Made by a program: the position numbers and the translations under genes
Shown: positions 8,273 to 16,916 of the stretch, piece by piece
Layout: every line of letters starts with the position of its first letter
Position numbering within the stretch: position 1 is the first letter of the stretch
The notes under the pieces: model-generated
What the model was told of the DNA's origin: nothing
Database searches by the model: none
What the model saw: only the letters and a program-made list of their open reading frames with translations
Assembly (NCBI GenBank): GCA_018381235.1
Contig: JAGZSF010000001.1
Coordinates: 89,469 to 153,468 of the forward strand
Reading direction: 5' to 3'
DNA from: Collinsella sp.
Lineage (GTDB): Bacteria; Actinomycetota; Coriobacteriia; Coriobacteriales; Coriobacteriaceae
DNA length: 64,000 bases

Positions 8273-8969
8273 CGAAAACAAGGGCATTCACCCCACGGGG
8301 GTATCGTCGCGCGTGTGGATTGCGCTGGTCGCTCTGTGCGTCGCCAATGTCGTAGCGCACCTCATGGTGATGCCGAGCTTGCCTGCGCAGATTCCCACGC
8401 ACTGGGGCGCGAACGGCGCCGTCGACGGTTGGGGTCCTAGCTGGATGGCCTCCGCGCTCGGCGTGCTGCCTCTGGCGCTTCTCGTAATGTTCTGCGTAGT
8501 GCCGCGCATCGATCCCAAAGGTGAGGCATATCGAACCTCGGGCAAGTTCTATCAGGGCTTCGTAATCGCCTTCACCTTGTTCATGTGTGCCATAAGCTGG
8601 TTGGGTGAGCTTACGGTTTGGGGCGTGGTGCCAGCGGTCGGTTCGGTCAACGTGCTGATTTCCGGTGCTATCGGTTTGCTATTCATCGGCGTGGGCAACT
8701 ACTTGCCGCGTGTGAAGCAGAACTATACGCTCGGTATCAAGACGCCCTGGGCGCTTGCCGATCCCGAGAACTGGCGCCGTACGCAGCGCTTTGGCGGTGC
8801 CTGCTTTATGGTGCTGGGTGTTGGCCTGATTGTGATGGGCGTGGCGGGCAGCGTGCTTTCGAGTGAAGTCGTCGCCGCGGTGATTGCGATACTGGCGTTT
8901 GGTTCGGCCGGAGCTGCCTACGTCTACTCGTATCTGCTGTGGCGCAAATCGCGGCGAGCCGCTCGCTAA
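8265..8969 (+). CDS. sdpI: SdpI-family membrane immunity/signalling protein
   Basis: This 234-residue protein has about six hydrophobic segments (near residues 17-33, 60-78, 98-116, 120-136, 182-200 and 206-224) and the DUF1648 signature LPAQIPTHWGANGAVDGWG near 41-59. The NYTLGIKTPWALADPENW block near 156-173 is typical of SdpI. ATG 8265, behind GATAAGG and overlapping the sdpR stop, is preferred over GTG 8256. SdpI protects Bacillus from the SDP toxin; no toxin gene is in this window. Confidence 0.85.
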   Translation: MNNENKGIHPTGVSSRVWIALVALCVANVVAHLMVMPSLPAQIPTHWGANGAVDGWGPSWMASALGVLPLALLVMFCVVPRIDPKGEAYRTSGKFYQGFVIAFTLFMCAISWLGELTVWGVVPAVGSVNVLISGAIGLLFIGVGNYLPRVKQNYTLGIKTPWALADPENWRRTQRFGGACFMVLGVGLIVMGVAGSVLSSEVVAAVIAILAFGSAGAAYVYSYLLWRKSRRAAR

Positions 8970-9035
8970 GGTTGCGGAAAACTAGCGTACGCAGTTCATA
9001 GTATGTTCCGGGGGACTTTTCCCAGGTAGTATTAG

Positions 9036-9062
9036 GGGGTATGGGCAACCATGCCCCTTTTT
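9036..9062 (+). terminator. Terminator after sdpI
   Basis: GGGGTATGG pairs with CCATGCCCC around a GCAA loop and is followed by five T residues. It separates sdpRI from ettA, which therefore needs its own promoter within about 90 bases. Confidence 0.65.
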
Positions 9063-9152
9063 CGTTACGTTTCAGAGCTGGTTTTTTATTTCGTTTCCAC
9101 TAAAGCGAAACAAGAATAGGGAAACAGCAGGTAGAAAGGATAAAACAGGCAA

Positions 9153-10832
9153 ATGGCGGAGTTTATCTACCAGATGTATCAGGCTCGCAAGGCCCATGGC
9201 GACAAGGTAATCCTTGACGACGTGACCCTGAGCTTCTACCCCGGTGCCAAGATCGGCGTCGTGGGCCCCAACGGTATGGGCAAGTCGACCCTACTCAAGA
9301 TTATGGCCGGCATCGAGGAGGTCTCCAACGGCGATGCCAGGCTCACCCCCGGCTACACCGTGGGCATCCTGCAGCAGGAGCCGCCGCTCGATGACGATAA
9401 GACCGTCATCGAGAACGTGCGCATGGCATTTGGCGACATGATCGCCAAGGTCGATCGCTTCAACAAGATCGGCGAGGAGATGTGCGACCCGGATTGCGAC
9501 ATGGACGCACTCATGGCCGAGATGGGCAAGCTCCAGGACGAGATCGATGCCGCCGACGGCTGGGATATCGATTCCAAGCTCGGTCAGGCCATGGACGCCC
9601 TGCAGCTGCCCGATTCTGACATGCCGGTCAACGTGCTTTCCGGCGGCGAGCGCCGCCGCGTGGCCCTGTGCAAGCTGCTGCTCGAGGCTCCCGACCTGCT
9701 GCTGCTCGACGAGCCCACGAACCACCTGGACGCCGAGTCGATCCTGTGGCTCGAGCATTTCCTGCACAACTATCAAGGCGCGGTGCTTGCCGTTACGCAT
9801 GATCGCTACTTCCTGGATAACGTTGCCGAGTGGATCTGCGAGGTCGACCGCGGTCACCTTTATCCCTACAAGGGCAACTACTCTACGTATCTGGAGACCA
9901 AGGCCGCACGTATCGAGGCTCAGGGTAACCGCGATGCCAAACTCGCCAAGCGCATGGAGGCCGAGCTCGAGTGGGTGCGCAGCTCGCCCAAGGCCCGCCA
10001 GGCCAAGAACAAGGCCCGTCTGGCTCGCTACGAGGAGATGGAGGCCGAGGCCCGCGCAAGCCAGAAGCTCGACTGGACCGACATCCGCATCCCTGTGGGC
10101 CCGCGTCTGGGCAACAAGGTGCTTGAGGCTCATCATCTGCACAAGGAATTCGATGGCCGTGTGCTCATCGACGACCTTTCGTTCACCCTGCCGCGCAACG
10201 GCATCGTGGGCGTCATCGGCCCCAACGGTGTCGGTAAGACCACGCTGTTCAAGACGATTGTGGGTCTGGAGCCGCTGACTTCGGGCGAGCTCGAGGTGGG
10301 CGAGACCGTCAAGATCTCCTATGTCGACCAGAACCGTTCCGGCATCGACCCCGATAAGAACCTGTGGGAGGTCGTCTCGGATGGCCTGGACCACATGATG
10401 GTGGGCGAGACCGAGGTCCCCAGCCGCGCTTATGTGGCGAGCTTTGGCTTTAAGGGCCAGGACCAGCAGAAGCGCGCTGGCGTACTCTCCGGTGGCGAGC
10501 GTAACCGTCTGAACCTGGCGCTCACGCTCAAGCAGGGCGGCAACCTGCTGCTCCTCGACGAGCCCACGAATGACCTCGACGTCGAGACGCTGTCCTCGCT
10601 CGAAGCGGCGCTGCTCGAGTTCCCGGGCTGCTCGGTGGTCATTAGCCACGACCGTATGTTCCTGGACCGCGTCGCCACGCACATTCTGGCGTGGGAGGGC
10701 ACCGACGAGAATCCGGGCAACTGGTATTGGTTTGAGGGCAACTTCGAGGCCTATCAGGCCAACCGCATCGAGCGCCTTGGCGAGGACGCAGCCCAGCCGC
10801 ATCGTATTCACCGTAAGCTGACGCGCGACTAG
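9153..10832 (+). CDS. ettA: Energy-dependent translational throttle protein EttA (ABC-F)
   Basis: This 559-residue ABC-F ATPase has two nucleotide-binding domains and no membrane segments. Walker A motifs are GPNGMGKST (residues 38-46) and GPNGVGKTT; signatures are LSGGERRRVAL and LSGGERNRLNL; Walker B motifs are LLLLDEPTNHLD and LLLLDEPTNDLD. The basic linker between domains (near 250-300) is the ribosome-probing P-site tRNA interaction motif. EttA binds the ribosomal E site and gates the first elongation steps by ATP level. Length and the LSGGERNRLNLA block match EttA more than other ABC-F types. Confidence 0.92.
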   Translation: MAEFIYQMYQARKAHGDKVILDDVTLSFYPGAKIGVVGPNGMGKSTLLKIMAGIEEVSNGDARLTPGYTVGILQQEPPLDDDKTVIENVRMAFGDMIAKVDRFNKIGEEMCDPDCDMDALMAEMGKLQDEIDAADGWDIDSKLGQAMDALQLPDSDMPVNVLSGGERRRVALCKLLLEAPDLLLLDEPTNHLDAESILWLEHFLHNYQGAVLAVTHDRYFLDNVAEWICEVDRGHLYPYKGNYSTYLETKAARIEAQGNRDAKLAKRMEAELEWVRSSPKARQAKNKARLARYEEMEAEARASQKLDWTDIRIPVGPRLGNKVLEAHHLHKEFDGRVLIDDLSFTLPRNGIVGVIGPNGVGKTTLFKTIVGLEPLTSGELEVGETVKISYVDQNRSGIDPDKNLWEVVSDGLDHMMVGETEVPSRAYVASFGFKGQDQQKRAGVLSGGERNRLNLALTLKQGGNLLLLDEPTNDLDVETLSSLEAALLEFPGCSVVISHDRMFLDRVATHILAWEGTDENPGNWYWFEGNFEAYQANRIERLGEDAAQPHRIHRKLTRD

Positions 10833-10835
10833 ATC

Positions 10836-10975
10836 GTTACGCGGTTTTCCAAACCGCGTAACTGCTCGACGCTGCGCGGGTCGCAAGCACCCCATCTTGC
10901 CGTTCAAGCCGTCGCTCGCGTACCGAAGTACGCGTCGCTCCTCTTTCACGGCAACCTGGGGCACTTGCGGCCCGC
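10836..10975 (-). repeat. Structured intergenic element, family A, copy 1, with terminal hairpin
   Basis: Read on the minus strand, an outer helix (10971-10975 with 10876-10880, then CTTGCG/CGCAAG and CCCCA/TGGGG), a GG/GA internal loop and a TTGCCG/CGGCAA helix enclose a conserved loop (TGAAAGAGGAG on one side, GACGGCTTGAA on the other) capped by GCGTAC/GTACGC. GCAGCGTCGAGC (10864-10875) and a 12-base-pair hairpin (10836-10862) follow. The hairpin ends three bases from the ettA stop. Copies 2 and 3 are at 20577 and 36033. Confidence 0.75.
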
Positions 10976-11006
10976 TCGCTGTTGGTTACGCAACATCAAC
11001 AAATAA

Positions 11007-11042
11007 AAACGGCTCAAATCCTGATTTGGATTTGAGCCGTTT
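11007..11042. terminator. Bidirectional terminator
   Basis: A perfect 15-base-pair stem (11007-11021 with 11028-11042) closes a six-base loop and is flanked by A and T runs, so it can stop transcription from both sides between ettA and the convergent gene ending at 11047. Confidence 0.8.
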
Positions 11043-11046
11043 GTCG

Positions 11047-12348
11047 TTACTGCTCGGGTTCTTCGACTTTATCGATGGCCCAGGTGGATCCGAGACCGCC
11101 GGTGGTGTTGCGGCGGATGCGCACGGCAACCTCGTGGCGCTCGCCGGCCTGCGTGTAGCGCAGGGGGAAGCTTGCGCGGTTTCGCGCGGCCTCGATGGTA
11201 CCGCGCTCGCGGGCGATCCAGTAGTACTCGCCGACAATGCCGAGGGTATCGGCGCCGTAGGGGAGATAGGTCGACAGCTGGTGTAGCAATGGGCCGGGGC
11301 AGAAGACCTCGGTTGCGAAATCGATGGGGAAGTCCTCGGGGATGGCGGGCGCTACGGGTGCGGGGGTCGGTACCATCGCCGGTGCGAAGGCCTGCTCATT
11401 GACGGGCGTCACCTCGACGACGGGCGCGGGTTCGGTGCCGAGCACTGATTCGATGCCCACTTTCGGCATCGCCGCGGAATCTGCAGACTCGACGATGGCG
11501 GGTGCGTTTGCGGTCGCGGTGTCGAGCTCAACCTGCGTCGCGTTCTCATTCTCGACGCTCGACTTTGCCTCGATGGGCGTGGATGCCATGGTGGTGATGC
11601 CGGCATTGGCATTCTCGGGGTCATAGACGACCGTGAGCGAGATGGCGGGCTGCGGCGTCTCGGGCTCCGGCGCCGACTCGGTAGCGTCTTGATCTGCGGG
11701 CTCGTCGGACTGATCGTCCTCGGCCTCGTCGCCAAAGACATCGCTGTTTTGGAACGCAGACGGCTCGGGTTGGTCAGCGGCTTCTTCGGTTGCCGACTTG
11801 GGCGCTTCGTTGAGCTCCACAGCGGCTTCCTGCTCGGATATGACTTCGGAATCGGTCGTGGCGGCGATTTCGGTTTCGGCTTCTGCCGTTACCTCAATAG
11901 CGACTTCGATCTCTGTCTCGGGCTCGGGTTCCGGCGCGGCTTCAACCATGGCTTCGGGCTCGGGACGCTTAACGTGCTTGGGGCGCACGGCCTTGAGGTC
12001 CTTCTCACCGCGCTTTTTCTTTTTGTAGGACTGCTTGGCGCCCTTGGCGGTCTTGGGCTTGTCCTCGCCCTTGGCAAGCGCAGCATCCCAGGCCTCGTTG
12101 GCGATGACGGTGGCATACAGGCGGCCGCCTTTAAAGACGGTCAGCTTAATGCAGTCGTTAAGTTCCTCGAGCAGCTCGCGCGTGGACTCAAAGCCCAGGT
12201 CATAAGCAGTCATGTCGCCTGCGGCGAGCGCCTCCTCGACCTGCGTCATAAACGTTTGCTTGCCGCATCCAATCGCATCGCGTAGCAGGCGATACAGATA
12301 GATGTGGTTGCCCAGCGAAAGCGTGGGCCTAACTATTGTCTTGCTCAT
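11047..12348 (-). CDS. Protein with N-terminal OST-HTH-like domain and long acidic linker
   Basis: This 433-residue protein has three parts. Residues about 15-100 form a helical domain with ALAAGDMTAYDLGFESTREL and a following LTVFKGGRLYATV strand pair, which resembles a LOTUS/OST-HTH RNA-binding winged helix. A Lys/Arg-rich stretch (about 110-135) and a long Glu/Ala/Pro linker (about 140-330) follow. The last 90 residues (from FCPGPLLHQL) form a separate globular domain with many Arg. AGAGGAG upstream supports ATG 12348 over 12387. OST-HTH is a visual match only; function is unknown. Confidence 0.5.
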   Translation of the reverse strand: MSKTIVRPTLSLGNHIYLYRLLRDAIGCGKQTFMTQVEEALAAGDMTAYDLGFESTRELLEELNDCIKLTVFKGGRLYATVIANEAWDAALAKGEDKPKTAKGAKQSYKKKKRGEKDLKAVRPKHVKRPEPEAMVEAAPEPEPETEIEVAIEVTAEAETEIAATTDSEVISEQEAAVELNEAPKSATEEAADQPEPSAFQNSDVFGDEAEDDQSDEPADQDATESAPEPETPQPAISLTVVYDPENANAGITTMASTPIEAKSSVENENATQVELDTATANAPAIVESADSAAMPKVGIESVLGTEPAPVVEVTPVNEQAFAPAMVPTPAPVAPAIPEDFPIDFATEVFCPGPLLHQLSTYLPYGADTLGIVGEYYWIARERGTIEAARNRASFPLRYTQAGERHEVAVRIRRNTTGGLGSTWAIDKVEEPEQ

Positions 12349-12420
12349 GGCAAATCTCCTCTTTACACATGTAAAGCATCTTACCATCGCATAGCGTTCG
12401 CCATGGCGGCGCCCAAGGCA

Positions 12421-12454
12421 AACGGGCGCGAACCGCTGTCGATTCGCGCCCGTT
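12421..12454 (-). terminator. Hairpin downstream of the Ser/Thr-rich membrane protein gene
   Basis: AACGGGCGCGAA (12421-12432) pairs perfectly with TTCGCGCCCGTT (12443-12454). It ends the transcript coming from 13451, with only a short T run, and lies in the 140-base gap before the OST-HTH-like gene. Confidence 0.55.
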
Positions 12455-12488
12455 ATACAGGTCGGTTATCTATGAGAGGCAAATGTGC

Positions 12489-13451
12489 TTAGTTGCCCGA
12501 TGCCGCGCCTTGGCTCGAGTTGTCAGATGCCGTGCCGGACGCGGTTCCGCTCGAGCTGTTCGAGCTGTTGGTGTTGCTGCTGTCTGTTGTGCCCGTTCCC
12601 GACGTGGTGTCGCTCGTCTGGCCGCCCGTGCTCGGCTGCGAACCGTCAGTCGTTTGGCTTGAGTCGGTCGTGCCGGACGGCGTGCCACTGTTGGCCGTAG
12701 AGGAATCGGGCCCCTGCGATTGGTTTTGGGTGTTCGAGGACGAATTGGCAGAGGTAGAACTGTCTTGCGTATCGTCCGTCTGTGCCTGCTGATCCTGCGA
12801 CTGGGTGTTGCCATTTGCATCGCTCTCGGTTGTGCGCGACGACAGGATTGGCTCGGGACGCTCGCCCAGACCCTCACCGGCAGTGGTGATAAGGATGGCG
12901 CCGGCGCAGGCGATGACCGCGACGATGGCGATGGCGATCGAGAAGACGATGACCTTCTTTTGCGTCTGGCTGCGCTCTGCCGCCGCCTTGGCGCGCAGGC
13001 TGTCGGGAGCGACGCGCGCCGTGGTCGCGCGCCCCGCAATCTGGCGCATCTCCTGCGTAGTCGCGGCGCCGCCCAGGTGCTCCTTGGCATTAAACTCAAC
13101 GGGCTCATAGGCGCCGGCAGGGTAGTCGTCGGCGGCGTGCGTACCTTTGAGGGCTTCGGCGCTGGCAGAGATAAAGTGGCGGTAGACCTGCGAGGACACA
13201 ACGGTGATGACCGAGCTCACGGCGGCACCAATTACTGAACCAGCGATGCCGATCTTGGAAGCAAGCGCGACGCTCGTGGCGGCAGCCGCAGCGCCGGCGA
13301 TGATCTGGGGAATGGAAATGTCGTCGAACAGGCCCTTTTTGGGCGCGATGGCCATGGTCTGTCCGATGGAATGGTTTTCGTGAACGCCGTTGTTGAGCGC
13401 GGCCGGTGTCATGACGCGCGTGCGCGGCGCGTCGGTGTACTTGGTTGTCAT
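12489..13451 (-). CDS. Membrane protein with long Ser/Thr/Gly/Asn-rich tail
   Basis: This 320-residue protein has hydrophobic segments near residues 45-85 (IPQIIAGAAAAATSVALASK and following) and 170-190 (VIVFSIAIAIVAVIACAGAI). Everything after about residue 200 is Ser, Thr, Gly, Asn and Gln with very few charges, resembling a flexible or glycosylated wall-spanning stalk. GGGAGGACCCC before ATG 13451 fixes the start; the upstream Met codons have no such site. No anchor motif is present, so the tail is probably extracellular on a bitopic protein. No family was recognised. Confidence 0.55.
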   Translation of the reverse strand: MTTKYTDAPRTRVMTPAALNNGVHENHSIGQTMAIAPKKGLFDDISIPQIIAGAAAAATSVALASKIGIAGSVIGAAVSSVITVVSSQVYRHFISASAEALKGTHAADDYPAGAYEPVEFNAKEHLGGAATTQEMRQIAGRATTARVAPDSLRAKAAAERSQTQKKVIVFSIAIAIVAVIACAGAILITTAGEGLGERPEPILSSRTTESDANGNTQSQDQQAQTDDTQDSSTSANSSSNTQNQSQGPDSSTANSGTPSGTTDSSQTTDGSQPSTGGQTSDTTSGTGTTDSSNTNSSNSSSGTASGTASDNSSQGAASGN

Positions 13452-13654
13452 ACGGGGTCCTCCCGGTGTAAATCTGCTTCGTTTCGTGTAGCCATCAGGG
13501 TACCCACCAGATGTGAATCGTACGTGACATTTAACAGATACCATCAACTCATCAATAGCTCACCAAGTTGGTGGGATGCGGTTACACCCGGCGGTTGAAC
13601 TACAATAGGGCTTGCTAATTGTTGTGAATGGCGTCTACGCACGGGAGCATTCTT

Positions 13655-15634
13655 ATGAATCTTCACCTTTCTCAGTCTGATGGCTTTTTGCGTGTGGCGG
13701 CGGCGTCGCCGCAGATTCGCGTTGCCGATGTCGAGGGCAATGCCGAGGTTGCATTGGCGGCTGTTCGCGAGGCTGCCGAGCGCGGCGTTCGCGCGCTGGT
13801 GCTGCCCGAGCTCAACTTGTGCGGCTATACCGCGGCCGACCTGTTCCATAATCGCACGCTGCTGCATGCCTGCGAGGCTGCTTTGGTGCATATCCTCGAT
13901 GAGACTCGTGAGCTGCCGATTGTCTTTACCATCGGTCTTCCCGTTGCGGTTGCCGAGAATATCTACAACTGCGCCGCCGTGTGCTGCGCGGGCGAGCTTT
14001 TGGGCCTCACGGCCAAGAAGTATCTGCCCAACTATGGCGAGTTCTACGAGCGCCGCTGGTTTGCTCCGGCGCCCGCAGATCCTGTGTGGGTCGAGTTTGC
14101 CGGTCAGGGTCCGGTTCCGCTGGGTTCGGGGCTTGTCTACCGCTGCTGTGATGAGGGTGCCGAGGATATGGTGCTGGGCGTTGAGGTTTGCGAGGACCTG
14201 TGGGTACCGGCGCCGCCTTCGACCGAGATGGCGCTTGCCGGTGCGACGGTGATCCTCAATCCGTCGGCTTCGGACGAGATTATCGGCAAGGCGGATTACC
14301 GCCGCAGCCTCATTTCCAACCAGAGCGCGCGCCTGTATTGCGCCTATGCCTACGCGGACGCGAGCGAGGGCGAGTCCACGACCGACATGGTCTTTGCGGG
14401 CGAGAACCTCGTCTATGAAAACGGATCTAAGCTCGCCGCCACGAAGCTCCTCACCTGCGATATGGCGGTGGCCGATGTCGATCTTGACCGCCTGGTTGCC
14501 GAGCGCCGTCGCTCGACGACGTGGACGCGCGCGGACGATGCGCCGGAGGCCACGACCGTTGAGTTTTCGTTTGAGGGCGTGCTGGCCAAAGAGCCTGTCC
14601 TGCGCGATGCCTGCGATATCGACCGTGTCTTCCCCCGCGCGCCTTTTGTGCCGGCCGACCACGGCGACCTGGCCGAGCGTTGCGAGACCATCCTCGATCT
14701 ACAAACCGCCGGCCTCAAGACCCGCCTTGCCCATACGGGTACCAAGGCTGCAGTCATCGGTCTTTCGGGCGGCCTGGACTCCACGCTGGCACTGCTTGTG
14801 ACCGTGCGTGCCTTCGATGCGCTGGGGCTGCCGCGTACGGGTATCACGGCGGTCTCCATGCCAGGTTTTGGCACGACGCATCGCACCAAGTCGAATGCCG
14901 AGTCGCTCGCTCGCGACCTGGGTGTGAGCTTCCGCGAGGTTTCGATCCACGCGGCTGTGGAGCAGCACTTCAAGGACATTGAGCACGATTCGGCCGTGCA
15001 GGACGTGACCTACGAGAACAGCCAGGCCCGCGAGCGTACGCAGATTCTGATGGACCTGGCCAACCAGGCTGGCGGCTTTGTCATCGGTACCGGCGACCTG
15101 TCGGAGCTGGCGCTCGGCTGGGCTACCTATAACGGCGACCACATGAGCATGTACGCCGTCAACGCGAGCGTGCCCAAGACGCTTGTGCGCCATCTGGTGC
15201 GCTATGCGGCTGATGTCTTTGGCGGGCGTATTGCCGAGGTCTTGCTCGATATCCTCGATACGCCGGTGTCCCCCGAGCTTCTGCCGCCCACGGGCGATGG
15301 CGAGATCGCACAGAAGACCGAGGATTTGGTGGGCCCGTACGAGCTGCACGACTACTTCCTCTACTACCTGCTGCGTTTTGGCTTTGAGCCGGGCAAGATC
15401 TACCGCATGGCGCTCAAGAGTTTCGAGGGCGTCTACGACGTCAAGACCGTCCACACGTGGCTGCGTACGTTCTATCGTCGCTTCTTTGCCCAGCAGTTTA
15501 AGCGCAGCTGCCTGCCCGATGGTCCCAAGGTGGGCTCGGTGACGCTCAGCCCGCGCGGCGATTGGCGTATGCCGAGTGACGCCAGCTCGCGTTTGTGGCT
15601 TGTGCAGATCGACGCGCTCAATCCAATTGACTGA
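13655..15634 (+). CDS. nadE: Glutamine-dependent NAD+ synthetase
   Basis: This 659-residue two-domain enzyme converts nicotinate adenine dinucleotide to NAD+ with glutamine as nitrogen donor. The N-terminal nitrilase-fold glutaminase shows its triad: Glu in LPELNLCGY (near residue 51), Lys in KKYLPNYGEFYE (near 122) and Cys in GVEVCEDLW (near 176). The C-terminal synthetase has the PP-loop SGGLDST near 371-377 and GTGDLSELALGW near 480-491. ATG 13655 follows GGGAG; ATG 13628 lacks a site. Confidence 0.93.
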   Translation: MNLHLSQSDGFLRVAAASPQIRVADVEGNAEVALAAVREAAERGVRALVLPELNLCGYTAADLFHNRTLLHACEAALVHILDETRELPIVFTIGLPVAVAENIYNCAAVCCAGELLGLTAKKYLPNYGEFYERRWFAPAPADPVWVEFAGQGPVPLGSGLVYRCCDEGAEDMVLGVEVCEDLWVPAPPSTEMALAGATVILNPSASDEIIGKADYRRSLISNQSARLYCAYAYADASEGESTTDMVFAGENLVYENGSKLAATKLLTCDMAVADVDLDRLVAERRRSTTWTRADDAPEATTVEFSFEGVLAKEPVLRDACDIDRVFPRAPFVPADHGDLAERCETILDLQTAGLKTRLAHTGTKAAVIGLSGGLDSTLALLVTVRAFDALGLPRTGITAVSMPGFGTTHRTKSNAESLARDLGVSFREVSIHAAVEQHFKDIEHDSAVQDVTYENSQARERTQILMDLANQAGGFVIGTGDLSELALGWATYNGDHMSMYAVNASVPKTLVRHLVRYAADVFGGRIAEVLLDILDTPVSPELLPPTGDGEIAQKTEDLVGPYELHDYFLYYLLRFGFEPGKIYRMALKSFEGVYDVKTVHTWLRTFYRRFFAQQFKRSCLPDGPKVGSVTLSPRGDWRMPSDASSRLWLVQIDALNPID

Positions 15635-15702
15635 GGTTGGCCAAATTGAACCAATGCGGGGGTTGCAAGCGTTACACTTTTGCAATCTGATGGCCCGTAT
15701 CG

Positions 15703-15734
15703 CGCGGCGCTCTTGTCGGAGCGCCGCGTTTTTT
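15703..15734 (+). terminator. Terminator between nadE and the aminotransferase
   Basis: CGCGGCGCTC (15703-15712) pairs with GAGCGCCGCG (15719-15728), followed by six T residues. It ends only 19 bases before the aminotransferase ATG, so it may also act as a leader attenuator for a promoter inside 15635-15700. Confidence 0.75.
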
Positions 15735-15752
15735 ATATCGAAAGGTGGCACC

Positions 15753-16916
15753 ATGCAGGCATCGCAGCGTCTCGACCGCTTTGGCGCGGAGGTCTTCGCC
15801 TCGCTCAACAACAAACTGCTCGCGCTGAAGGCTCAGGGCAAGACCATTTACAACATGAGCGTGGGCACGCCCGACTTTAAGCCGTACGACCACGTGGTCG
15901 AGGCGCTCACGCAAGCAGCCCAAGATCCCGAGATGTGGAAGTATGCCCTGCGCGACTTGCCCGAACTCAAGCAAGCCGTGTGCGATTACTATGAGCGTCG
16001 CTTTGGCGTTTCGGGCATTACGCCGTCCATGGTGCAGTCGTGCAACGGCACGCAGGAGGGTGTGGGTCATTTGGGCCTGGCTCTGCTCGATCCGGGCGAT
16101 ACCATTCTGGTTCCCGATCCGTGCTACCCGGTCTTTGAGGCGGGTGCCAAGATTGCCGATGCCAAGCTCGAGTACTATCCGCTGGTTGCCGAGCATAATT
16201 ATCTGCCCTACGTGGCAGGCATTGATCCCGAGGTTGCCGATCGTGCCAAGTATATGATCGTGTCGCTGCCCGCGAACCCGGTCGGCTCGGTGGGCACGCC
16301 CGAGGTCTACGAGGAGATCATCGCTTTTGCCCGCGAGCACGACCTGCTCATCGTCCATGACAACGCATACTCCGACATCGTGTTCGACGGCGAGCCGGGC
16401 GGCAGCTTCTTGCAGTATCCCGGCGCGCTCGAGGTAGGCGTTGAGTTCTTCTCGCTCTCCAAGTCGTTTAACGTCACCGGTGCGCGTATCGGCTTTTTGG
16501 TCGGCCGCGAGGACGTGGTCTCTGCCTTTGCCAAGCTGCGCGGCCAGATCGACTTTGGTATGTTCTTCCCGATCCAGAAGGCTGCTATCGCCTGCCTGAA
16601 CGGTCCGCGCGATGAGGTCGAGGCGCAGCGTCTGAAGTACCAGGAGCGCCGCGATGCCCTGTGCGACGGTCTCGAGGGCCTGGGCTGGGAACGCCCCAAC
16701 GCGCATGGATCTATGTTTGTGTGGGCCAAGCTTCCCGGTGGTCGCACCGATTCCATGGCGTTTTGCGAGGAGCTCATGGAGAAGGCCGGCGTTGTGGTGA
16801 CGCCGGGTGCGAGCTTTGGTCCTTCGGGCGAGGGGCACGTGCGCATGGCGCTGGTCCTGCCGCCCGACCAGATCGCTTTGGCTGTCGAGGCCATTCGCGA
16901 GGCGGGCCTGTATTAG
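15753..16916 (+). CDS. PLP-dependent class I/II aminotransferase (DAP-aminotransferase-like)
   Basis: This 387-residue fold-type I aminotransferase has SVGTPDFKP near residues 35-43, NPVGSVGT near 174-181, the DNAYSDIVFDG block near 205-215 and the PLP lysine in SLSKSFNVTGARIGF near 236-250. The sequence resembles LL-diaminopimelate and N-acetyl-LL-DAP aminotransferases. The window encodes DapH (the acetylase route) and an M20 deacylase, and this enzyme could supply the missing transamination, but the gene is unlinked and other amino-acid roles are possible. AAAGGTGG lies just before ATG 15753. Confidence 0.78.
   Translation: MQASQRLDRFGAEVFASLNNKLLALKAQGKTIYNMSVGTPDFKPYDHVVEALTQAAQDPEMWKYALRDLPELKQAVCDYYERRFGVSGITPSMVQSCNGTQEGVGHLGLALLDPGDTILVPDPCYPVFEAGAKIADAKLEYYPLVAEHNYLPYVAGIDPEVADRAKYMIVSLPANPVGSVGTPEVYEEIIAFAREHDLLIVHDNAYSDIVFDGEPGGSFLQYPGALEVGVEFFSLSKSFNVTGARIGFLVGREDVVSAFAKLRGQIDFGMFFPIQKAAIACLNGPRDEVEAQRLKYQERRDALCDGLEGLGWERPNAHGSMFVWAKLPGGRTDSMAFCEELMEKAGVVVTPGASFGPSGEGHVRMALVLPPDQIALAVEAIREAGLY

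Noticed and set aside
9291..10964. 557-codon open frame antisense to ettA
   Set aside because: It is a composition shadow of a high-GC gene: the plus frame has complete ABC-F motifs and a normal start, while the antisense product matches no family and lacks a ribosome-binding site.
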